DNA from: Vitrella brassicaformis
Lineage: Eukaryota > Sar > Vitrellaceae
Direction: 5' to 3'
NCBI GenBank assembly: GCA_001179505.1
Contig: CDMY01000384.1
Coordinates: forward strand, 1 to 64,000
DNA: 64,000 bases
Shown piece after piece: positions 32,665-44,791 of this stretch. The number at the start of each line of letters is the position of its first letter. Position 1 is the first letter of the stretch. The notes under the pieces were generated by a model, which was given only the letters and a program-made list of their open reading frames with translations, made no database searches and had not been told where the DNA came from. Made by a program: the position numbers and the translations under genes.

Positions 32665-32880
32665 CGCAAAAATGGGGTGTTTGCAACACGCAACTTACTC
32701 CAGGTCTTAAATCGACACGGCAGGACGGGATCAGCAGGCACATAGGAGGAGGAAAAAGATCAACCGTCGTTTGTGGGTGTGTACGTGTGTACGTACGTAT
32801 GTAAATATGTAGATACAAATAGACAGACAGACAGACAGACAGAGAGACAGGCAGGCAGGCAGGCAGGCAGACAGGCAGAC
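32665..32880 (+). repeat. Dispersed direct repeat, copy 2
   Basis: Matches 31383-31550 from AACACGCAACTTACTCCAGG through TCTTAAATCGACA, GATCAACCG, TTTGTGG and GTAGATACAAATAGACAGAC into a CAGG tract. It has an extra TGTGTACGTACG insertion. The two copies are about 1.3 kb apart with the RING-variant fragment between them. Confidence 0.75.
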
Positions 32881-33535
32881 AGGCAAATTGCTCCACTCCG
32901 TCGCCACTCTCTCTCTCTCCCCCTATCTCTCTCCCACACGCAGCCCGCACGTCAGCCACCGACACACAGCCAGCTTCCTGAGCTATCTATCCCCCGCTCC
33001 ACATACATGTCCACGGTGCAATGGATGGATGGATGGATCACCCCTTCTCCCTCATACATGCCACTTAGGGTCGATGTGTCTGTCTGTCTATCCGTCTGTC
33101 CCTTATTGTGGGCTGGGAGCGGGCACCAACATCTGATGACGACAAGATAAGGGATAAGCAAGCCGGCCGGGCCAGCGGGGAGCAAAACCTCTCAGGCTCA
33201 CTGCACTGCACGCAGAGGAAAAAGGAGCTGCATACATGTGTGTGTGGATGTGCAGGCACACAGGCAGGCAGGCAGACCGAGACGAACAGGGAGGGAGGGA
33301 CGGGACGGGACGGGACGGCAAGAGAGAGAGACCAGGAAAGCAACAGTGCGCCCGCCCAGAGGGCATGGATAGATAGAAGTGTGTATGTGCAGATACCCAG
33401 ACAGACAGACAGACGTGAATAATGACCATCTCTCCCCTCTCATAAGTATGAGTGTCAGGATGCAATGGATGGACGTGTGTGTGAGTGAGGGATGGATGGA
33501 TGGATGTGTGTGAGGCCTCATTGTCCCTCCCTCCG

Positions 33536-36500
33536 TCATGTGTCTGTCTGTCTGTCTAAGGCTGCTGGTGTGGCTGTGGGTTGGGGGTGGGGGGTGGGCA
33601 CAAATATCTGAAAGGGAGGGAACCGATAGAGATAGACAGACGCCGTCCGTCTCTGTGCCGATTGTGAGTGTGTGTGTGTGCCGACCTGGTCAGTATTCTT
33701 CATCTTTTTCAGCAGCCAGATTTTGATGGCGCACACCTCTTGTCTGGACAGTTTCCCGCCGAAATTTTGGACGGACGCGTCGTTGGCCGGCGTCTTCTCC
33801 TCAAGCATGAGCGCGAGCGACGCTCCGGTGACACCCTCCTGCTGCAACAAAACACAACGAACGCATCCCGCCCACCCACCCACACACCCCCATCATGTGA
33901 AGCATGCGCTGTGCTGTGTGTCTAATCACTGACATCTTTGACGTGCTGCCAGAGGTCCGGATTGGCTTTGAGGATCCCTTCCTGTTGTTCCAGCAACGCC
34001 AGCACGTCTGCATGGCTCAACTCCTCGAGCTTCTTGGGGCCGTGCTGAGCTGCACTCACGCCGGATGGTGGGCCGCCTTGGTGCCCCTGCTGGACTCCAC
34101 TGCCTGCCTGCACTGACGGCACACCTGCCACACATATACACACACACACACACACACATACACACACACACATGGGTGCATGCGTCTGCGAAGGTATGTG
34201 GGCCCCTCCCTGCCTTGTCCCCCGGTCCCTCACCTGGTTTGTCGCTTCCCTCATTTTTGACATCCGCAGCCGGCTGGTTGTGCGGCATCGGCGGGGGAGG
34301 CGCATAGGGTGGCAAACCGTACGGGCACGGGCCTGACACGCGCATACAACCGTGCCTTGTTTGTTTCCAGACAGACAGACAGACAGACACTGACCCTGCT
34401 GGGGAGCCGGATACTGTGCGTGTGGGTATGTGCCGTAGGGCCAGTAGGGATGTGGTGGCGGCCAGTAGTGAGGGTAGTGTGGTGGCGGATGTTGGGGTGG
34501 CCCTTGACTCCGGCCAGCCCCCTTCTTGTCGCCCTTGGAGTCGTCACTTGCCGTTGCCGCTCCCTTCTCCGCGGCCGCAGCACCAGAGCCACCTCCGGCA
34601 CGCTCACCGGACGATGCGGCAACACCCACACCTGCAATCACGGATAGAGAGATGAATGGCAAATCCACTCACGATGGTTTGATGTGTCTGTGGCCTTCCC
34701 TTCTCACCGTTGTTGGCTGTGTCGGCCGGCACTCCCTCTTCTCTGTCCCCGCCAGCAGACTGCCCGACTTGGTTGCAGTCACCGCCACTCCCTGAATGAA
34801 GGTGCACATGCAGGGTGCGTCACTCCCTTTCTGTTCCTTTTACCACTGGCGTGCCGCTCCCCGTCACCACCACCCCCACCACGACCTGAAAGGGACGGGG
34901 ATGAGCTGATGATGTCGGTCTCAATCTGGACCAGCTCACCGGTCTGTGCGTTGGCGGCCGGTGCTACTTCCCCTCCCCCTCCCCCTGTCCCTTCGCGTGA
35001 CTCCTGCACAGAGGCCTGGAAGCCATCGCCATCGTCATCGAACACAATGGGACGGTCAGATGATGATCCATTCTCTCCGGGAGAAATGCGTATCTGCCCA
35101 TCCCACTGGGGCAGAAACTGCCCGCGGCGGCGTGCTCGCGGCGGGAGTCCCGGCGCACTCGCGGCGTGCTCGCCCTTGACGGTCTCGGACTTGACGGTCT
35201 CTTCGTCTTGCTTTGCTTCCATCTTGAAGGGCTGGGGTGGTGCGGCAGCTGCTGGGGTGGGGGGAGCAGCCATGGGTGGTGGCTGCTCGTGCTGGTGTTG
35301 GTGCTGGTGCTGTGGAGAGGGTGGGGGAGGGGGCTGAGGCTGGGCAGCAGGGGAACCTCCTGCACGCACAGAGGAAGGCCATATACACACAGCAGGGTCT
35401 GAATGCGCGCATCGAGCTGCCTCACGTACCGTGCAGCTGAGCCATTGCGGCGGTTTGCTGCAGCATGGCCAACTGGACAGCGTCGACAGCGTCGGTGAGC
35501 GGCACCCAATTCCACCACCTACGCCTTCCCTTCGACACGATGACATCCACGCCCAGCGCAGCAATCACCACCCGCACTGCCGGCACGTTATCGTTGACGT
35601 CATCCGCGATCTCCAGCTCGGCGTCGTCGGCGTACCTCTTGAGCAATCGGGGTGTACCTTTCGCTGCGACCTTTTTGACAAGCTTCTGTCGGCAGTCGGC
35701 GACGACATCCTCTGGGTCAGGCATGGGCGGGCCACCAGCACCCATCGGCGCGGCCGCGCCAGAAGCACTAGTATCTAATAGAGACGCACGCGCAGCAGTA
35801 GGTATCCCTCTATCGGTTGGGTGTCCCCCCGTTGCTTCCTGACTTACCAGCCATCGGGTCATCCCCCACGCCACCCCCCCCCCCCNNNNNNNNNNNNNNN
35901 NNNNNNNNNNNNNNNNNNNNNNNNNNNNNNNNNNNNNNNNNNNNNNNNNNNNNNNNNNNNNNNNNNNNNNNNNNNNNNNNNNNNNNNNNNNNNNNNNNNN
36001 NNNNNNNNNNNNNNNNNNNNNNNNNNNNNNNNNNNNNNNNNNNNNNNNNNNNNNNNNNNNNNNNNNNNNNNNNNNNNNNNNNNNNNNNNNNNNNNNNNNN
36101 NNNNNNNNNNNNNNNNNNNNNNNNNNNNNNNNNNNNNNNNNNNNNNNNNNNNNNNNNNNNNNNNNNNNNNNNNNNNNNNNNNNNNCCCCCCCCCGCCGCC
36201 TCCTTGCGGCCCGTGTGTGCTCCCGTCCCTGTAGTACGGCGTCCTGTTGCGGCTGTCCTGGGCGAGCTGCCAACCAGAATTCGGCAAATCAAGCCGATCG
36301 GGAGACGTCGTCAGCGCCCGCAGCCCCTCCAGCAGCTTGTCAAAGCGCCACTGCCCTGACGACGGGTCGCGGGAGGCCGTCGCGCTGATGTAGCGGGCCC
36401 TGCCGTCGCTGAGGCCGTCGGCGGACACCGTCACCGTCACGGTCACTGCCTCGTTGGTCCCAGGGATGGGGTGGCAGGTGACCTTCAGCCCTTTTGTCTC

Positions 36501-38720
36501 GTTGCGGGCCTTGACCGCGTTACTGCACTCCTTCACGTGCAGCGGGGCGCTCCCTCCCCCACCGCCCGCATGCTGTGGAGGGTACGGAATCGGGACACAC
36601 ACACACACACACATTGTCGCATGCACGCGTACGGATGACGGACCCGCCGTGTGTTTCGCGCTCTTGCGATGCTTCTGCTTTCTGTTGTGTGCGAAGTCCG
36701 AACCGCCAGCGTCCTGCATACATGTGCACATACATACAGCCTGCCTCCCTGCCCTCCTGTAGGTTCTCGCAACTCACCTCGGGTGTCTTCTTGCGCTTCT
36801 GAGGAGTCACATCTACACGACAAACACGAACGTGAACAGCGTGCCCGCCAGAGAGACGTTCGCCCATTTGCACGCATACCTGCAGGGGGCATGGGGTGGT
36901 CTGCCCCTTCCTGCACCGCGGCGCGGCCTCCCTCTCCCTCTTCGCCTGCAGAAAACAAGACGCAGACAAAGCCGTATGAGGTCTGTCTGTCATCTGTCTG
37001 TGTGTCTGTCTGTCTGTCCGTCCGTGTGCCTACCTGTGTGGTGCTCGCCATTCGCTGCGCCCCGCATGTCCTCGGCTGCCGCAGTGGGGGCCGTGGTGTC
37101 GTCACGGTGAGGGGTGTCGTGGCTGTGCTGCTGGAGTAGCGCAGCCAGGTTGCCTGCACCCCCCACATTCTCTCTATGTGTGGCGATCATGGCCCGCCCG
37201 CTGCCTCTCGGCATACCTGGGCCAACAGCGCCCGTCGACGCGGCCGCACCCGAGCCACCCACAGCAGAACCACTACCACTACCTGCAAAAGAACAAAATG
37301 CACACAGGCGTTTGGGGGGCGCGTCTGGCTGTTTCCTTACTCATTCAACCACTTACCGTCCAACTGTTCCTTCTTGCGCTTTCTGCCCCCGCCCTTTCCC
37401 TCCCTCTCCCGCTGCTCTTTCTCTGCCCCCCTCGTGGCCGCCGGCTTGCTGATCCTCTTCTTGGCTGCCGCTACTGGCGAGTACTGCTCCGGCGCACCGG
37501 CAGACCCTTGGCGGGGGGGCAATCCCCCCGTGGGCTTGTACTCTGCCTGTTGGGTCGTCTTGCCTATGGCGACCTGCCAGCCGGGGTGGTTGTCAAGGGC
37601 GTCGCGCGACGTCCTCAGCGCCCGCAGCCCCTCCAGCAGCTCCTCACACTGCCACTGCGCTGACGACGGGTCGCGGACGGCGGGCGCGTACAGGTACTCG
37701 GCCTTGCCGTCGGTGAGGGTGCTGATCTGCACCCGCACGACCATCGTGAGGGCGAATGCCGTCGGGCGGCAGGTGAAGTGCAGCCCCTTCAGCTCTGGAC
37801 GGGCATTCAGTGCCTTGGTCAGTGCGGCATGGCAGTCGCTCTCAGGTCGCGGTGCCCCTCCTGTACCACCGGCCTTCGCAGCGGCCTGAACGACAAACAG
37901 GCGTGGAAGCGTGGACGCGTGATGTGTCGCGGCGGCAACTCCCTCCTGTCCATGCACACCTTCGGGGGGCGTGCCTTGGGAGGTCGGTCGCTCTCATTGT
38001 CCTGCAGAAGACACAACACAAACTCACGAATGGACGGCACATTAACTTCTTCCTTCTCTGAGTGCGGCGCCCACTTGGGTGGCACTGTCGCATTGATTGA
38101 CGGTCGTCACCCGCTTGGCGAGCGGAGCTTCCCCATCCACCTTGCACACATCACGACACCCACAAGTACAGGGGTCAGTTTCCTCCTGCTGTGCGTTTTC
38201 GCAACTCACCTCAGACGCCTGCTTGCGCTTCTGGGGGACTTCACCAGCAGCAGCACCTACACGCCATCAAATGAAACGTGAACAATGTCCCAGCCAGGGA
38301 GACGTTCGCCGATTTGCATACCTGCAGGCGGCATGTGGTGGTCTGTCCCTCCCTGCGCCACGACACCACTCCCCTCCTGGCTCTGGACTGCAGCACACGC
38401 AGACGAAGTCAGCAGCCGATGAGAAAGAGATGGTCATGTGGCTGGCTACCTGTGTGGTGCTCGACACTCGCTGCGTCCACCATGCCCTCGTCTGTCGCAG
38501 TAGGTGTCGCGACCGTGTGCTGCTGTGCCTGCTGCTGCTGCTGTGCCGGCTGCTGGAGTGTGTGCGGCAGTTGGGATGGGGGGATGGTGATGAGGTGCAT
38601 GTGTGGTGGCAGAAGTGGGGTGGGTGTGGGAACGGGAGGGGCGTCCTGCTGCTGTGTATTGGGTGCGGGTCGGTGAGGGGGGGCAGGTGGCCACGTGGCG
38701 TCGGGGGGTGTGGTCGACAT
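33536..38720 (-). CDS. Large unknown nuclear-type protein with duplicated exon block
   Basis: About 18 exons, from MSTTPPDATW (38720) to VPTPHPQPTATPAALD and a stop at 33536. A four-exon block occurs twice. Block one has MVDAASVEHHTG, AQGGTDHHMPPAG, VPQKRKQASE and then a folded-looking domain (LKGLHFTCRP, ALTMVVRVQISTLTDGKAEY, VRDPSSAQW, ELLEGLRALRTS). Block two has GAANGEHHTG, EGADHPMPPAG, VTPQKRKKTPE and the same domain (TKGLKVTCHP, TVTVSADGLSDGRARY, SRDPSSGQW, KLLEGLRALTTS). A third, divergent domain (KKVAAKGTPRLLKRYADDAE) follows a 300-N gap. Then come Pro/Gln/His-rich exons with PHYWPPPHPYWPYGTYPH and a helical end (VLALLEQQEGILKANPDLWQ). The upstream exon at about 38930-39115 may extend the N-terminus in frame. 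Function unknown; KRKR/KKRK clusters suggest the nucleus. Confidence 0.6.
35886..36185. other. Assembly gap (300 N) inside a G/C run
   Basis: Exactly 300 N with poly-C on both sides. On the coding strand this is poly-Gly, inside the unknown gene at 33536-38720. The run probably broke sequencing; the true length of missing sequence is not known. Confidence 0.95.
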
Positions 38721-39387
38721 CGTCACGAAAACGACAGTGTCTCGACGGAGAGACTGGTGAGGGTGAGGAAGAGCCGCTCAATAGCCGAAAATAGCCACTA
38801 CCTGACGACACGCACACACAAGACAGACAGACACAACGACCAATGCACCAGAACAAACGCAAACCCTCCCTCCCTCCCTCCCTCTGTGCAATGGGACGCG
38901 CACACACACGGCGCATTCGATTGTGATACCTTTGCCGTGCCGAGCCCCGAGCTGATCGTGGCCGAAGGCAGCCCTGGTGTGGCACCTAGTGTGCTCCTCT
39001 GTACGCCTGCTGGCGCCGCCTCAACGCTCTCCTGCCCGCTCAGAGATGCCACCGAGTCGACTCGCCGGAGAGCGCGAGGCGCAGAGGTTGTGCTGCCGGT
39101 GGACGGCAGCACCGAATAAGCTCCTCTTTCTGCCCGTCGCTGCCGCGGAACGCCGCAGCAGGACCGTCACCAGGAGGTTTGGATCTTGGCGCAAATCGAG
39201 GAGATCCTGCACGTATCCCGTCCACTAGGGCTGGGCGACTCACCCGTGCCGCTGCATCGTTGCCAGGCAGCCAACACAGGAAGGGCGGAGAATTTGAGCT
39301 CGCAACTTCCTCCCTGCCTAGGGTGTTCCCTGAAACCGCTCTAAAAAGAGTTGTGGTGTGCCTTGCGATGAGAGAGAGCATGTGGTG

Positions 39388-39795
39388 ATGGCGTTGTTTT
39401 GCCCTACGTGCGCCAACATCTTGTTGGTTGACCAGCAGCACCTGGGCAGCAACCTGCGGTTCTACTGCCGCAGCTGCCCCTACGTCTTCAGGATAACCGA
39501 GAAGGTCACGCGCAAGACAACCTTCGAGCAAAGGAAACGCGACGAGGTCTTCGGCAAGGAAATGTGGGACGGCGCACCGAGGACACAAGGTACGCAAATG
39601 GCAGATGACATGCCCGCGTCCCGCCTCTGATCTGCTCTGTGTTATGTCTGTGTGTGTTTGATGCGGTCAGTTGTGTGTCCGGGTTGCGGCCACCGTGAGG
39701 CGTTCTTCAAGCAGATGCAGATCAGGTCGGGTGACGAGCCCATGACGAGCTTCTACAGATGCTGCTCGTGCGAGAAACACTGGAGGGAAGACTAG
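39388..39795 (+). CDS. RNA polymerase III subunit RPC11/POLR3K
   Basis: Two exons (39388-39589, 39671-39795) give a protein of 109 residues, the usual size. The N-terminal zinc ribbon has CPTCAN and CRSCPYVFRITEKVTRK. The C-terminal TFIIS-like ribbon has CPGCGHREAFFKQMQ, then IRSGDEPMTSFYRC and CSCEKHWRED. The RSxDEPMT loop supplies acidic residues for RNA cleavage in Pol III. The match to the yeast and human proteins is close throughout. Acts in the nucleus in transcription of tRNA and 5S RNA, helping termination and re-initiation. Confidence 0.95.
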
Positions 39796-39919
39796 ACTGA
39801 CTGGTGGCTCTGTGTGGATGACGTGTGTACAGTACTCATGTGACAGCAAAGCAGAGAGTGTGACGGACCGGCAAGGCACTTCTGTGAATACATCCATTCA
39901 TTCATTAGTTCATCGATTG

Positions 39920-41091
39920 TCATTGACACACGAGCACGCTCTCGACTTGGTGTCCCATGAGCAGCTGCATGATCTCGACCTCACTCCGCTCACGATGCGT
40001 ACAGAACGACAACACCTGCATCACATCCATTCATCCCGCAGGTCCATCCATTCATTCTCCGCTCACTCACCTGTTGGCTGCGGTAAGTGACATAAATCTC
40101 GCCGGGCGATGCGGACGGTGTCCTCTCAGAGGCACAGACAGGCTGAGCTCTGGTGCGCTTCGCCCTGCAGTCCATCCACGTGAGAGACAGACGACAGACT
40201 GACTGACTGACTGACTGAGACACCCACTCCCCCGCCTCCGGGCTGCGTACCTCCGATGGCAGCAGCAGAGCAGTGCTGCCGTCGCGACGACCGCACAGAG
40301 AGTGACCACCCACCCAACCTGACATCGATGGGTACTCACACGCGAAGCGTTGTGTGGTTACTCCCTCACCAGTGTGTTGTTCTTGTCGCCTCTCTGCACG
40401 ATGGCTGGTGGCGCTGGCAGCACATTGCCGGTCGACATTGATGCGGGCGAGGCCGCCACACACTCATCCTCGCCGGTTCCCATAACGGTGAGGAGCGCCT
40501 CGCACACTGATTCCTTGGGCGGGTTGGCGGCAGCGGCATTGGCGCGAGAAATGAGGCCGTGGAAGAGCCGCCACGACGCGACCAGGCTGATAGTGTGTGT
40601 GTTGGTGTGGGTGGTGTGTGGGTCGATGACAAGGCTGACGGACAACACACCACCAACACCTGCACAAACACGACACAAGACAAGACAATCAATGAAGCTA
40701 AGCACACACAGACACACGGTGATGGTGTCTCGTCTCGCTCACCTCGTTGAGTGTGTGTCGGCAGTGCCATGAGAGTCACTCTGTGCTGGTGCTTGACGGC
40801 CACCACCACACCACCCCGCCGACTCACCAGCAGGTCGGCCTGCCCAATGCTGTTTGTTCCCTCTCGGCCAAACGCCCTCACCATCATCGCTTCACGACAC
40901 TGTGGTGGTCCTCGTGTGTGCGTGGCGCACACACACAGCCGCGGGGTGTCATCGGGCGGTGGATGCTGTAAGTGTGGTGCCGATATGGTCAGGCGGACGA
41001 GCTGATGTTCCGACCGCTCATTCACCACCACCAAACGCGACATAACCGACCGCAATAACGACAGCAGTAAGGGCAGGAAAAGCAGCAGCAT
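39920..41091 (-). CDS. Type I single-pass membrane protein, function unknown
   Basis: Exons 40743-41091, 40370-40659, 40251-40318, 40071-40164 and 39920-40015. The start MLLLFLPLLLSLLRSVMS is a signal peptide. The luminal part includes ISAPHLQHPPPDDTPRLCV, GQADLLVSRRGGVVVAVKHQ and SLVASWRLFHGLISRANAAA. Exon 3 encodes VGWVVTLCAVVATAALLC followed by CCHRR, a transmembrane helix with a basic stop. The cytoplasmic tail ends VEIMQLLMGHQVESVLVCQ. No domain recognised. It sits between RPC11 and LSM4. Confidence 0.65.
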
Positions 41092-41279
41092 CTTTTTCAC
41101 ACGGACTTGACGAGAGGCGGCATTCCAGTTCACTCACACGGAAAAAGTCATATCATGCGTATTGCGATGCGATAGGTCAAGGGAATGTACACACACATAC
41201 ATAATCGCGATGTATGTCGATACAACCAACGTCAGTCAGTCACGATCAGCTCCGGATGCACCCGCCAGCCATCGTATCA

Positions 41280-42037
41280 TCATCCCCTTCCCCTGCCTCC
41301 GAAGCCCTTCATCTCGCCCCTCCCTGCACACCACACGCATTACACGCATCACAGGTTACCATGCACATGTCTACTGTTACCTCTGCCGGCAGGCGCGCCT
41401 CGGCCCCTTCCCCGACCACGGCCCTTCGCCGCCTGGCGAGCTGAGAGCATTGACAACACACACACACACACACACATGCGCACACACACATATGGTGATG
41501 GATGACAAATGCATGGTTTGCCTGAGTGTCACCTTCTTTCTTTTGTTCCTCCTTGACCATATCGATGACCTCGTCGGGCAGCCTCAAGTACTTGATGTTG
41601 TTGCCGCGGATGTTGACCTCGGCGATCTTCCAGAAACGATCTCCATCCTGCACACACAGTCACACGACAAGGAGAGAGAAAGAGAGGCGGCATCATCACG
41701 CCGACTGTCCACGTGCATCTGTGCACGTGTCAGTCAGCTCACCCGTGAAGTGCATATGACGTCCCTCATCTGCAGGTTCATGAATGTGTCGCAGTTGGCG
41801 AGCACGCCGCTGTAGGTCTCGCCGTTCTTCAGCTCAACCATCTGAAACGAACGCAGAGAGCAGAGAACCCGAAACGCCATTGTCTGCTTTCCTTGCCGTC
41901 TTTTCATCTCTCTCTGGCCGCACCATTGGTTGATTCTGAGCTGTCCTCAGCAGATTTAATGGAAGCTGATGGGAGAGAGATCACACACATCATCGAACGT
42001 CGCCGAATTCGATTCTTTCTCTTGCACTTACCACCAT
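41280..42037 (-). CDS. LSM4: U6 snRNA-associated Sm-like protein LSM4
   Basis: Six exons (42032-42037, 41924-41965, 41743-41841, 41533-41647, 41381-41440, 41280-41323). The joined protein begins MV then [14 protein letters not shown], followed by [53 protein letters not shown] and [17 protein letters not shown], closely matching LSM4 Sm1 and Sm2 motifs. It ends with an RG-rich tail ([16 protein letters not shown]). LSM4 belongs to LSm1-7 (mRNA decay) and LSm2-8 (U6 snRNA). The first coding exon is only six bases (ATGGTG) before a consensus GTAAGT donor. Divergent from the KH/RS gene, starts 133 bases apart. Confidence 0.93.
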
Positions 42038-42169
42038 TGTGCTCTTCTGGACAAGGCAACGCTGCCAACGACTTGATCTGTGGCAGATCAGCAGTCACGA
42101 CGATCGGATTTGAGCTCGCAAATGGTAGCTACGATCGGCGTGGCGTTAGTTTGAGAGCATATCGCGAGG

Positions 42170-44704
42170 ATGTCCCGTTCGCGAAGTCGCAGCGCCGACC
42201 GTCGGGAGCGCCGTGACGAGAGGGGCGATGACCGAAGCCGTGAGCGTGAGCGAGAGCGTGAGCGTGACAGAGACCGCCATGATGACCGCGACGAGCCTCG
42301 CGACGAGCGTCACGGCAGGCGGCGAGGCCGATACGATGACGACAATGGGGAGAAACCTGACATCATGGTGAGAGATGGCCCGCATGCAGCAGTTAGCAGA
42401 AGGGAATGGCGTGCTTGATTCTGTGTGTGGATGTTGCAGGAGGTGAGCGAGAGTGATGCGGCCTTCCTGCTCGGCCGCAAGGGTGCGACCAAGGAGAAGA
42501 TTGCCCGGGTGGCCGAGGCCGTCCTCGACCTCGACGAGAAAGGTGAGCGAGCCAACGAAGAACGTCTGATGCCTCCCACATTGACATCGTGGCTGGCTGG
42601 CACCCAGATCTGATATTGGAGGTTCGTGGGAGGCCTGAGGCTCGCGAGAAGGCCAAGCTGTACGCCAAAGTGGTGATGGCTCAGAGGGTGGGGCCGGTGT
42701 CCATTGACTTCGACGAGAAGGACCGTGACGACCTCTCACTGGTCCCTGTGCCGGCTGACTGTGTGGGATACGTCACTGGTGAGCGACGTAGTAGACAGAG
42801 AGGGAGCGAGCAAAGCTGTATGGTGTGTGTGCTATGCGTGCAATAATCAGGCAAGAAGGGCACGGTGTTGCGTTCTATAGAGGAGGAGTGGACCACCATC
42901 ATGTTCTTCGTCGAGAATGCCAAGGGGCGCAAACTCAAAAGCGAGATCCAGGAGCACCTCGCCATCTTCGGAGCTGAGTGAGGCAGCCATCTCGTTCACA
43001 GTCGAGCGTCGATGACGAATCCATGTGTGTGCGTGTGTGCGTGTGTGTGTCAGGCGCAATCGTCGTGGTGCTGAGCTCAAAATCATGAGCGCAGTGGAGG
43101 GCAAGTCCAAGGGGTTCTACACAAAAGGTATGTGCCTGGCAGCCAACCACATCAATGTCTTGAGCTCCCCGCCTCCCCTTGTGCGTGTGTGCATCGGCAG
43201 CGGTGACTGACTACTTCGACCCCCGTGACATGTTCTCGACTGACTACTATCGCATCCCCGAGGAGGACTTCTCATACGCACTGGGCTCCCAGGGCACCAC
43301 GCGACGCAAACTCGCCATCGCATCGGGAGCCGTCATGGAGTACGTCGGTCGCATCGCATTCATGTCCGGTAAGCAGACACCCATGAATGCATCACTGGGG
43401 GGGGGGAAGGGGCGGGAAAGCGTCACAAACGTGCTCGTGCTGTCGGCGTGTTCAGGCACGTTGGCTCAGCGGAAGCGTGTGTATGAGTACCTCCGGTGGC
43501 TGTGCGATCAGCGTGTCAAGAGCGTCACAGTCGACACCGACGGCAGGTGCGTTGACCAATAAGCGTACTGAGCATGCACACCGGATGACGGACGTGTACG
43601 CGTGTGTCTTTCAGGGACGATGTGACGGTGCTGCACATCCCGTATGAGTATGTGGGTCTGGTCACCGGCTCCAAGGGACGCACTCTCAGGCAGGTGGAGG
43701 AAGACACGAGGACATTCTGCTTCGTCGAAGGCCTCAAGTAACCAACACACACACACACACACACACACAAGCCGTTGATTCCACATCACACACCTCGCTT
43801 CATCTGTCTGTCTGTGTGTCAGCCGTGAGAGTCGTGGTGAGGGCACTGGTGAGCGTCTGCTGATCTTCGCCGAGAACCCCAGGTCACGGGAGCGGGCCAA
43901 GGAGATCATCCTGCGACGCATCGACGACCACAAGAGCGGACGCCTCTACCGGTATGTCTGCGGCTTCGCAGGCTGCACGCCAGACCATGCACCGTACAGT
44001 CGATATGTGTGTCGCTCAGTGGTGGTGGTCATGATTCCCGCGACTACGGCGATGAGTCCTATCGGTATCGGTGGTGGGACTACGACAGCCGCAACAGCAG
44101 GGGCTACTACGACCGCGACAGGCCGGAGCGCTACGACGACTATGACAGGGGCAGGGACGACCGATACCGAGACAGGTGCGGAGGGAGGGAGAGAGTGAGG
44201 GAGAGAGGGAGGGAGGGAGAGAAAGGGCACATGGATAAAATTGATGGACTGTATGTATGTGTGCGTGTCTGTGGCTTGCGTTGGTTGTCAGGTACTATGA
44301 CGACCGTCGAGACCGCTACGACGACCGACATGACGACAGGCGGGATCGCCACTATCGCGATGACGACCACTATGGGTAAGGCGGCCATCGAATGCGATAC
44401 TGGCTATTTAGTGGCGGGCGGGCGGGCGATGAATGGATGGATGGATGGACATGAAGCTGAGCTGGGTGGCGATGCCGTACAGACAGTGCAGCTGAACCAT
44501 CTCGTCACGCTGACTTTCGTGCCTGTCTGACGCCGGTGGCTGGTGTGACTGAGAATGATGATGATGTTCTTGTGCTTGATGATGATGGCAATGCAGTCGA
44601 GGGCCCCCGGGGGCGGGTGAGCTGCATGCACGTCTTTTCCGTTGTCTATGTGTGTGTGCCGCCCGCGACTTCATTTCTGACCCTTCATTTCACGAATGTT
44701 CATC

Positions 44705-44737
<33 letters not shown>

Positions 44738-44791
44738 TGGGTGTGTGTCTGTGTGTGTGTTAGGTCTGACGCTCGCAACGGCCGACGATGA
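42170..44791 (+). CDS. Multi-KH, Arg/Asp-rich RNA-binding protein (splicing-factor-like)
   Basis: Exons 42170-42367, 42440-42542, 42608-42778, 42851-42977, 43054-43127, 43201-43368, 43456-43546, 43615-43737, 43823-43951, 44020-44175, 44292-44375 and probably 44764-44791. It begins with an RS/RD region (MSRSRSRSADRRERRDERGD). At least four KH-like units follow, each with a GxxG loop: AAFLLGRKGATKEKIARV, CVGYVTGKKGTVLRSIEE, FSYALGSQGTTRRKLAIA and YVGLVTGSKGRTLRQVEE. The tail is Arg/Asp/Tyr-rich (RPERYDDYDRGRDDRYRDR). Similar KH-repeat proteins in alveolates are annotated as splicing or transcription factors; I infer a nuclear RNA-binding role. The last exon is uncertain: an alternative acidic exon lies at about 44550-44618. 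Confidence 0.75.

Noticed and set aside
42146-42739. 197-residue minus-strand frame opposite the RS region
   Set aside because: Antisense of the RS/RD-rich exon of the KH/RS gene.
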